38,818 nt of DNA from CAYHCE01 sp964355015 (GTDB lineage Bacteria; Cyanobacteriota; Cyanobacteriia; PCC-6307; Cyanobiaceae): NCBI GenBank assembly GCA_964355015.1, contig CAYHCE010000028.1, positions 1-38,818 on the forward strand, read 5' to 3'. The notes under the pieces are model-generated. The model saw only the letters and a list, made by a program, of their open reading frames with translations, did no database searches and had not been told where the DNA came from. The position numbers and the translations under genes are program-made. Below, piece after piece: positions 32,916 to 38,818 of the stretch; position 1 is the first letter of the stretch; the number at the start of each line of letters is the position of its first letter.

Positions 32916-33739
32916 TGGGCCGATCCGGCGTGGCCTGCCTCGGGTTGCTCCTGGCCGCCTGGCTGCTCCTGGCGGGATGGCTCCCCTTGCCGCCGGCGGC
33001 CGTTCCGGTCGACGTCGACACCGGCGCGGCGCCGCCCCTGCCCGTGCTGTTCGAGCAGGCTCTCGCCGCCAGCCGCGACGGGCGCTTCGGTGACGCCCTG
33101 CCGCTCTGGGACCGGGTGCTGGAGCTGGCTCCCACCGACGCCTCCGCCTGGAGCAACCGCGGCAACGTACAGCTGGCCCTGGGCCGTCCGGAAGCCGCCA
33201 TCGCCGACCAGGGCCGGGCCCTGGACCTCGAGCCCGGTAACCCGGATCCCCACCTCAACCGCGGCACCGCCGAGGAGGCCCTTGGCCGGTGGGACCTTGC
33301 CGCCGCTGACTACCACTGGATCCTGGAGCGGGATCCCACCGATGCATCAGCGCTCTACAACCTGGGCAATGTCGAAGGATCGCTCGGACGCTGGCCCGAG
33401 GCCCGCCGCTGCTTCGAGGCCGCGGCCGCCGCCCGGCCGGGTTTCGCCATGGCCCGTTCAAGCGCGGCCCTGGCGGCGTTCCAGCTGGGCGACCTGATGC
33501 AGGCCGAGCGTGACCTGCGCCACCTGATCCGCCGCTATCCGCTCTTCGCCGACGCCCGCGCCGCGCTCACCGCCCTGCTCTGGCGGCGGGGGGCCTCGGG
33601 TGAGGCCGAGAGCCACTGGGCCGCGGCCTCCGGCCTGGATCCACGCTACCGACAGCCAGAATGGCTTCTGGAGATACGACGCTGGCCCCCCCAGCCGGTG
33701 CAGGCTCTCGAGGATTTCCTCCACCTGGTCAGCCGATGA
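32915..33739 (+). CDS. TPR-repeat protein with N-terminal membrane/signal segment
   Basis: A 274-residue protein. Residues 5-25 form a hydrophobic stretch (LGLLLAAWLLLAGWLPL) that could be a signal peptide or anchor. About four tetratricopeptide repeats follow; DASAWSNRGNVQLALGRPEAA, NPDPHLNRGTAEEALGRWDLA and DASALYNLGNVEGSLGRWPEA each show the W-LG-Y-A-type spacing. It probably acts as a protein-binding scaffold outside the cytoplasm. Its ATG overlaps the ruvB stop, and its stop overlaps the amidohydrolase start (ATGA). The specific partner is unknown. Confidence 0.85.
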   Translation: MGRSGVACLGLLLAAWLLLAGWLPLPPAAVPVDVDTGAAPPLPVLFEQALAASRDGRFGDALPLWDRVLELAPTDASAWSNRGNVQLALGRPEAAIADQGRALDLEPGNPDPHLNRGTAEEALGRWDLAAADYHWILERDPTDASALYNLGNVEGSLGRWPEARRCFEAAAAARPGFAMARSSAALAAFQLGDLMQAERDLRHLIRRYPLFADARAALTALLWRRGASGEAESHWAAASGLDPRYRQPEWLLEIRRWPPQPVQALEDFLHLVSR

Positions 33740-34965
33740 GTCCCGCTGCCACCCCCGCCTCCACCGGGTCATCAGAGGCAGGCGCGCTCTGGCGGAGCCA
33801 TGGTCTGGCGGAGGCACTGGAGCAGTCCCTGCCGGAACTGGTGGGCCTGCGTCGCCACATCCATGCCCATCCGGAGCTGAGTGGCTCCGAGCACCAGACG
33901 GCCGCCCTGGTGGCCGGCGAGCTGCGCCTGCTGGGCTGGCAGGTGCGGGAGGGAGTCGGCCGCACCGGGGTGGTGGCGGAACTGGGCCCCGAGGGGGCGC
34001 CGCTGGTGGGTCTGCGGGTCGACATGGACGCCCTGCCGGTGGAGGAGCGCACCGGTCTGCCGTTCGCCTCCAGCCAGCAGGGCCTGATGCACGCCTGCGG
34101 TCACGACCTGCATACCGCCGTCGGGCTTGGGGTGGCGCGGCTGCTGGCCCCGTTGGCCGACGGGCTCACCGCCCGGGTGCGGTTGCTGTTCCAGCCGGCC
34201 GAGGAAACGGCCCAGGGGGCCGGCTGGATGCTGGCCGATGGAGCGATGCGGGGGGTCGAGGCCCTGTTCGGCGTGCACGTGTTTCCCAGCCTGGAGGTGG
34301 GCAGCATCGGTGTGCGCAGTGGCAGCCTCACCGCCGCGGCGGGGGAGCTGGAGGTGGAGGTGCTGGGCGAGGGGGGCCATGGAGCCCGGCCGCACCAGTC
34401 CACTGACGCGATCTGGATTGCTGCCCGGGTGGTGAGCGGGCTGCAGGAGGCGATCAGCCGCCGCCTCGACGCGCTCCAGCCGGTGGTGGTGAGCTTCGGC
34501 CGCATTGAGGGCGGCAAGGCGTTCAATGTGATCGCCGACCACGTGCGGCTGCTCGGCACGGTGCGCTGCCTCGACACAGAGGTCCACGCCGAGCTGCCGG
34601 GCTGGATCGAGGACACGGTCCACGCCATCTGCCGGGGCTACGGCGGCGAGGCCCGGGTGCGCTACCGCTGCATCTCGCCGCCGGTACACAACGACCCCGA
34701 CCTCACGGACCTGGTGGAGGAGGCGGGCCAGGCCCTGCTCGGACCGCGCCAGGTGCGGCGGCTGGAGCAGCCCTCCCTCGGCGCCGAGGACTTCGCCGAG
34801 CTGCTCAAGGCCGCCCCCGGCACGATGTTCCGTCTCGGGGTGGCGGGACCGCAGGGCTGCGCGCCACTCCACAACGGCACCTTCAACCCGGATGAACGGG
34901 CGCTCGGGGTGGGGGTGGAGGTGCTGACCCTCAGCCTGCTGCTCTGGATGGAGCGCCGCTCTTGA
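33736..34965 (+). CDS. M20-family amidohydrolase (HipO/IAA-amino acid hydrolase-like)
   Basis: A 409-residue metallo-hydrolase of the M20D type, which removes acyl groups from amino-acid derivatives. The motifs are LRRHIHAHPELSGSE, LRVDMDALPVEE, LMHACGHDLHTA with Cys-Gly-His metal ligands, FQPAEETAQGAGWM (catalytic Glu and metal Glu), FGVHVFPSLEVG, EGGHGARPH and LGAEDFAELLKAAPGTMFRLG. All expected metal-binding residues are present. The ATG at 33736 overlaps the TPR stop; the frame is open upstream but only within the TPR gene. Substrate is not readable. Confidence 0.92.
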   Translation: MSPAATPASTGSSEAGALWRSHGLAEALEQSLPELVGLRRHIHAHPELSGSEHQTAALVAGELRLLGWQVREGVGRTGVVAELGPEGAPLVGLRVDMDALPVEERTGLPFASSQQGLMHACGHDLHTAVGLGVARLLAPLADGLTARVRLLFQPAEETAQGAGWMLADGAMRGVEALFGVHVFPSLEVGSIGVRSGSLTAAAGELEVEVLGEGGHGARPHQSTDAIWIAARVVSGLQEAISRRLDALQPVVVSFGRIEGGKAFNVIADHVRLLGTVRCLDTEVHAELPGWIEDTVHAICRGYGGEARVRYRCISPPVHNDPDLTDLVEEAGQALLGPRQVRRLEQPSLGAEDFAELLKAAPGTMFRLGVAGPQGCAPLHNGTFNPDERALGVGVEVLTLSLLLWMERRS

Positions 34966-35213
34966 GCCGGCCCCGCCCGGTCGCCCGCTGGCTGCTCGCC
35001 CTCTCGGCGCCGCTGCTCGTTCTGCTGTCCCTGGTGAGCCTGTTCTCCCGCCATGGCAGCCAGCGGCTGCAGGCAGTGCCGGCGCTGCTGATCGGAGCCG
35101 GATTGCTGGTCAGCAGCGGCGTGCGCCGGGCCCGGCGTCGGCGCCTCCTGGTGGAGGCGCTGCGCACCGCACCCACCGCCTCCGAGACCGGGCCGGCCGG
35201 CATGGGAAGGTGA
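34962..35213 (+). CDS. Small DUF3188-like membrane protein
   Basis: An 83-residue protein starting at a TTG that overlaps the amidohydrolase stop (TTGA). It has two hydrophobic helices (WLLALSAPLLVLLSLVSLF and LQAVPALLIGAGLLVSSGV) separated by a short basic loop, then an arginine-rich stretch RRARRRRLL. Size and pattern fit the small cyanobacterial DUF3188 proteins, whose function is unknown. Its tail beyond residue 65 is poorly conserved in appearance. Confidence 0.7.
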   Translation: MSRPRPVARWLLALSAPLLVLLSLVSLFSRHGSQRLQAVPALLIGAGLLVSSGVRRARRRRLLVEALRTAPTASETGPAGMGR

Positions 35214-35241
35214 ATCCCCCGGCTGGGATGGACCTTCCGCG

Positions 35242-35898
35242 ATGAGTGAAGCGACACCCGACCTTCCGACAGGCCCCGATCCGGAGTCCATCCGCCAGGC
35301 CATCGTCTCGGGCGATCCCGCCAGGGCGATGCCTGCCCTGGCGGGCCTGCGGTTGGTGGAGGCCGACCTTGCCGTGCCGCTGCTGCTCCTGGGCCTGGAG
35401 CAGCAGACGTTCATCATCCGTTCGCTCAGTTGCGCCGGCCTCGGGGTGAAGCGCAACGAGGCTGGCTGGCTGGCGCTGGCGACGGCCCTGAGCGGGGATG
35501 AGGATGCGAACGTGCGGGCCGAGGCGGCCAACGCGCTGGCCAGTTACGGGGTGGAGCGGTCCTGGCCGTTGCTGCGGGACGCTTTCGAGCGAGACGAGCA
35601 GTGGCTGGTGCGCTGCAGCATCCTCTCGGCGCTGGCGGAGCAGCCGGCGATCGATCCCGGGGTGCTGCTGGAGCTGGCGCGCATGGCGATCGCCGACGCC
35701 GACGGCACCGTGCGGGTGGGAGGGGCGGAGATCCTGGGCCGGGTGGTGCGCGACGCCGCCGGGGCGGAGGCTCCCACCGATCCGCTCAGCGACCCGCTCA
35801 GCGATCCGGGCGAGGTGGCACGGGCCTGGCTGCGGGATCTGCAACAGGATGACGATCACCGGGTGGTGGCCGCCGCCCTCAACGGCCTGCAGGCCTGA
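35242..35898 (+). CDS. HEAT-repeat protein
   Basis: A 218-residue soluble protein built of helical repeats. ALAGLRLVEADLAVPLLLLGLE, DEDANVRAEAANALASYG and DGTVRVGGAEILGRVVRD show the paired-helix HEAT pattern with the V-R/A-E-A-A core. Cyanobacterial HEAT proteins include phycobilin lyases (CpcE/F type) and protein-binding scaffolds; no lyase-specific feature is visible here. Start at ATG 35242, 28 bases after the DUF3188-like gene. The short repeat PTDPLSDPLSDPG near residue 173 is a local in-frame duplication. Confidence 0.8.
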   Translation: MSEATPDLPTGPDPESIRQAIVSGDPARAMPALAGLRLVEADLAVPLLLLGLEQQTFIIRSLSCAGLGVKRNEAGWLALATALSGDEDANVRAEAANALASYGVERSWPLLRDAFERDEQWLVRCSILSALAEQPAIDPGVLLELARMAIADADGTVRVGGAEILGRVVRDAAGAEAPTDPLSDPLSDPGEVARAWLRDLQQDDDHRVVAAALNGLQA

Positions 35899-35941
35899 GG
35901 CCGGCGGCCACCACCTTTCGGCCTTGCTAGGTTTCGTAAGT

Positions 35942-36026
35942 CACTAGGGGTGCCCGGCCTGAACAGGCTGTGGGCTGAGATCACACCCTCCGAACCTGAT
36001 CCGGGTCATGCCGGCGCAGGGAAGTG
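35942..36026 (+). ncRNA. TPP riboswitch (THI element)
   Basis: All conserved parts of the thiamine-pyrophosphate aptamer are present in order. CACT (35942-35945) pairs with AGTG (36023-36026) as P1. GGGGTGCC is followed by an inner hairpin, GCCTG-AA-CAGGC, and CTGAGA (35975-35980) binds the pyrimidine. ACCCTCCGAACCTGATCCGG and GCCGGCGCAGGGA complete it. The thiC start is about 90 bases downstream, so high TPP should reduce ThiC synthesis. I do not see a clear terminator stem in the gap, so control of translation is possible. Confidence 0.93.
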
Positions 36027-36116
36027 TCCCGATTTCAGCCGTGGCCTCCGGGCGCGGCCGGGGTCGGAGCCGGAGATGTGCCCGCTCGGCCCGGCCCCGA
36101 TCCTTCGAAGCCGATC

Positions 36117-37502
36117 ATGCGCAGCGCCTGGATTGAGAAGCGTCGTGGCACCGCCAACGTGTCCCAGATGCACTACGCCCGCCAGGGCGTGATCACCGAA
36201 GAGATGGCCTTCGTGGCCCGGCGGGAGAACCTGCCTGAATCGCTGGTGATGGAGGAGGTGGCCCGGGGCCGGATGATCATCCCCGCCAACATCGAGCACC
36301 CCAACCTGGAGCCGATGGCGATCGGCATCGCCAGCCGCTGCAAGGTGAACGCCAACATCGGCGCCTCCCCCAACGCCTCCGATCTCGACGAGGAGGTGGC
36401 GAAGCTGCGGCTGGCCGTGAAATACGGCGCCGACACGGTGATGGACCTCTCCACCGGTGGCGTGAACCTCGATGAGGTGCGCACGGCGATCATCAACGCC
36501 TCCACGGTGCCGATCGGCACCGTGCCGGTGTATCAGGCGCTGGAGAGCGTGCACGGCTCGATCGAGAAGCTCGGCGAAGACGACTTCCTGCACATCATCG
36601 AGAAGCACTGCCAGCAGGGGGTCGATTACCAGACCATCCACGCCGGATTGCTGATCGAGCACCTGCCGCTGGTGAAGGGCAGGCTCACCGGGATCGTGAG
36701 CCGCGGCGGCGGCATCCTGGCCCAGTGGATGCTGCATCACCACCGCCAGAACCCGCTGTTCACCCGTTTCGACGACATCTGCGAGATCTTCAAGCGCTAC
36801 GACTGCAGCTTCTCCCTGGGCGATTCGCTGCGGCCCGGCTGCCAGCACGACGCCTCCGATGCCGCCCAGCTGGCCGAACTGAAAACCCTCGGCCAGCTCA
36901 CCCGCCGCGCCTGGAAGCACGACGTGCAGGTGATGGTGGAGGGTCCGGGCCATGTGCCGATGGATCAGATCGAGTTCAACGTGAAGAAGCAGATGGAGGA
37001 GTGCTCCGAGGCCCCCTTCTACGTGCTCGGCCCCCTGGTGACCGATATCGCCCCCGGCTACGACCACATCACCAGCGCGATCGGCGCCGCGATGGCCGGC
37101 TGGTACGGCACGGCGATGCTTTGCTACGTGACTCCGAAGGAGCACCTGGGTCTGCCCAATGCCGATGACGTGCGCGAGGGCCTGATCGCCTACAAGATCG
37201 CCGCCCACGCCGCCGATATCGCCCGCCACCGCCCGGGCGCCCGCGACCGCGACGACGAACTCAGCCGCGCCCGCTACGCCTTCGACTGGAACAAGCAGTT
37301 CGAGCTCTCGCTCGATCCAGAGCGGGCCCGCGAGTACCACGACGAAACCCTGCCGGCCGACATCTACAAACAGGCGGAGTTCTGCTCGATGTGCGGCCCG
37401 AAGCACTGCCCGATGCAGACCAAGATCACCGACGAGGATCTGGCGGGATTGGAAGAAGTTCTGAAGGCGCAGGAAGCCGCCGGCCAACCCGTGGGGGTCT
37501 GA
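36117..37502 (+). CDS. thiC: Phosphomethylpyrimidine synthase ThiC
   Basis: A radical-SAM enzyme that rearranges 5-aminoimidazole ribotide into HMP phosphate for thiamine synthesis. 461 residues, the short cyanobacterial/plant-core form lacking the long E. coli N-terminus. Motifs include IIPANIEHPNLEPMAIG, KVNANIGASPNASD, DTVMDLSTGG, SRGGGILAQWM, FSLGDSLRPGC, MVEGPGHVPMDQI and LGPLVTDIAPGYDHIT. The C-terminal CSMCGPKHC supplies Cys423, Cys426 and Cys431 for the 4Fe-4S cluster. The ATG at 36117 gives the usual MRSAWIEKRRG start. Controlled by the TPP riboswitch upstream. Confidence 0.97.
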   Translation: MRSAWIEKRRGTANVSQMHYARQGVITEEMAFVARRENLPESLVMEEVARGRMIIPANIEHPNLEPMAIGIASRCKVNANIGASPNASDLDEEVAKLRLAVKYGADTVMDLSTGGVNLDEVRTAIINASTVPIGTVPVYQALESVHGSIEKLGEDDFLHIIEKHCQQGVDYQTIHAGLLIEHLPLVKGRLTGIVSRGGGILAQWMLHHHRQNPLFTRFDDICEIFKRYDCSFSLGDSLRPGCQHDASDAAQLAELKTLGQLTRRAWKHDVQVMVEGPGHVPMDQIEFNVKKQMEECSEAPFYVLGPLVTDIAPGYDHITSAIGAAMAGWYGTAMLCYVTPKEHLGLPNADDVREGLIAYKIAAHAADIARHRPGARDRDDELSRARYAFDWNKQFELSLDPERAREYHDETLPADIYKQAEFCSMCGPKHCPMQTKITDEDLAGLEEVLKAQEAAGQPVGV

Positions 37503-37503
37503 G

Positions 37504-37665
37504 ATGGGCGCGAGGCCCTCGGCCCAGCAGGTGATCGCCTGGCTGTGCCTGGAGCCCCATCGCACCTGCGGCCAGGTGGCCGAGAGCTTCGTGTCCAAGG
37601 CGATTCCAGGCGGTGCTCTCTATTTCCTGGCCAGCCCGGATCGGGGGATCAAGCAGGGCCGCCTA
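37504..37665 (+). pseudogene. 5' remnant of a cupin_5 (DUF985)-like gene
   Basis: One base after the thiC stop an ATG opens a frame reading AQQVIAWLCLEPHRTCGQVAESFVS and then GGALYFLASPDRG. This resembles the start of cupin_5 proteins (L-x-L-x-PH-x-x-G-x-x-x-E-x-F-x-S, then A-x-YFL). The resemblance stops near 37650, where sequence preceding the transposase begins; the open frame continues to 37764 but is no longer family-like. The gene was probably cut by the insertion sequence. Could instead be a small unrelated protein. Confidence 0.45.
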
Positions 37666-38818
37666 AAAGTCTGTCCACGCAGGTATTGGCGGGGCGGTCA
37701 GCATGGGGTGCGGTCGGCGGGAATGACTGCCCTTCATGCCCGAAACCAATTCCGCCTCAACTGATGAGAGCGCCCCGAGCGATCTGATCAGTTTTCTCAA
37801 GGCCATCCCCGTAGGCGAAGCCTTCTCCGAAGGAGTTGGCCGCTTCCGCCGTGGGGTGCGTTACCCCCAGTGGTTCCTGCTGCTGGTGGCGGTGCTGGGG
37901 ATCCTCAGTGGCTGCCGCAGCTCCCGCGATCTGGAGCGTTTTGCCCGCCGGCACCGGGAAGCCCTCAACCAGGCGCTGGGGCTGGAGTACAGGCGCTGGC
38001 CCTCGGATGCCACCTTCCTTTATCTGTTCAATAAGGCCCATCTCCAGGGATTTGGCCAGGTGCTGCAGGCCTGGATGATCAGCCAGATCCCTGGCGGTGC
38101 AGAGGGTTTGGACCAGCTGGTGTGCGATGGCAAGACCCTGCGCGGCTCCGCGATCGAGACGGAGGAGGGTACCCACCGCTTTGTCGCCCAGGTCACGGTG
38201 TATGCCCGTGCGCTCGGCGTCGCCCTGGCCCAGAAGGCTTACGACACCGGTGAATCCAGCGAGCGCGCAGCCCTCAAGGAGCTGCTGAGCACCCTGGATC
38301 TCGACGGTGTGCTGATTCAGGCGGATGCTCTGCACACCACGCAATCGTTTTTCACTGGTGCCTCGCCCAGGGGGCCGACGTGCTCCTGACGGTGAAAGGC
38401 AACCAGAAGACCCTGCACCGCCAGATCCGCAGCCAGTTCCAGGGAAAGCGCCAGATCCCGTTCATCGCATCGGATCACGAGAAACGGCATGGCCGCGACA
38501 CCACCTGGAACCTGCGGGCAAAGGAAGCACCGGATCACATCAAGGCGAACTGGCCCGGCTGCAGCTGGATCGTGGAAGTGATCACCACCGTGACGCGCAA
38601 AGGCAAGCGGGTCGAGCAGGCCCACTGCTTCCTCACGAGCCTGCGCACGGCTCCAAAAGCATTGCTGCGTCTGGTGCGTCAGCGCTGGAGCATTGAGAAC
38701 GAGTGGCACTGGGTACGTGACGTGCAGCTGGGTGAGGACGCTCACCGCTACGCCAACCGGATCGGAGCGCCGCTGTTCTCCTTCCTGCGAACGGTGGTAC
38801 TGAATCTCCTGCGCCGAG
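37666..38818 (+). mobile_element. ISAs1-family insertion sequence, partial at the window end
   Basis: The left boundary is estimated where thiC-adjacent coding likeness stops; I could not identify terminal inverted repeats or a target duplication. The element holds one transposase reading, broken by a frameshift, and continues past the end of the window. Two decayed relatives lie at 24.2 kb and 29.7-30.2 kb. Confidence 0.7.
37736..38818 (+). pseudogene. ISAs1-family DDE transposase, frameshifted and cut by window end
   Basis: The N-terminal part reads SDLISFLKAIPVGEAFSEG, RYPQWFLLLVAVLGILSGC and SRDLERFARRHREAL. The first catalytic-Asp region is LVCDGKTLRGS and the second is VLIQADALHTTQSFF. 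Right after QSFF the frame is lost at the T5 run at 38348-38352 (one base short). The next frame carries on HWCLAQGADVLLTVKGNQKT, ASDHEKRHGR, TSLRTAPKALLRLVRQ, then RWSIENEWHWVRDVQLGEDA with the catalytic Glu. Apart from this single base everything seen is intact, so the break is recent, or is suppressed by slippage. The stop in the first frame is at 38387-38389. Confidence 0.87.

Noticed and set aside
36006..37598. Minus-strand open frame opposite thiC
   Set aside because: Antisense shadow of a highly conserved gene; no recognisable motifs.
1..38818. tRNA, rRNA, tmRNA or CRISPR arrays
   Set aside because: I saw no TPsiC-arm-like sequence in a cloverleaf context, no rRNA-like blocks and no regularly spaced direct repeats.

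Overview
The window looks like the chromosome of a high-GC picocyanobacterium, of Cyanobium or freshwater Synechococcus type. The main reasons are a cyanobacterial heme oxygenase for bilin synthesis, a small cyanobacterial DUF3188-type protein, thiC behind a TPP riboswitch, and tightly packed GC-rich housekeeping genes. Hand counts of single 60-base lines give about 72% GC in ruvB, but only 30-43% in the 25.1-28.8 kb block.

Layout. 0.1-0.8 kb: heme oxygenase, with a perfect palindrome just upstream. 0.8-8.3 kb (+): a surface-glycan block with a glycosyltransferase, a PglK/MsbA-like ABC exporter, coupled kdsA-kdsC plus an uncharacterised gene, a decayed copy of a polymerase-like membrane gene, and then its intact paralogue. 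8.3-13.2 kb (-): pcrA, a polysialyltransferase-like gene and cca, overlapping one another. 13.3-16.9 kb (+): a GT8-like gene, a broken copy of its 5' end, a GT2, a sialyltransferase-like gene and an AT-rich sulfotransferase. 16.9-19.0 kb (-): a GT4 and a GT2. 18.9-20.2 kb (+): a HIT protein and kdsB. 20.2-24.1 kb (-): a gtrB-gtrA-GT-C module whose GT-C component is split into two reading frames. 24.1-30.2 kb: an AT-rich four-gene deoxyaminosugar operon between decayed insertion sequences. 30.2-37.5 kb: kdsD, smpB, ruvB, TPR, M20 amidohydrolase, DUF3188, HEAT and thiC genes. 37.5-38.8 kb: a truncated cupin-like gene and a frameshifted ISAs1-family transposase running off the end.

How the genes work together. 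KdsD, KdsA, KdsC and KdsB together give every dedicated step from ribulose 5-phosphate to CMP-KDO. Around them are glycosyltransferases, a possible polymerase, an ABC exporter, a sulfotransferase and a Gtr-type glucosylation module, so most of the window serves envelope or exported polysaccharide. The most unusual part is the island at 25.1-28.8 kb. It encodes an FdtA-like 3,4-ketoisomerase, an EvaA-type NDP-hexose 2,3-dehydratase, a Gfo/Idh/MocA oxidoreductase and a DegT-type aminotransferase. This enzyme set would make a 2-deoxy amino sugar, more typical of antibiotic sugars than of picocyanobacterial glycans. Decayed duplicates (polymerase, GT8), a split GT-C gene and three ISAs1 copies show that the locus is turning over quickly.
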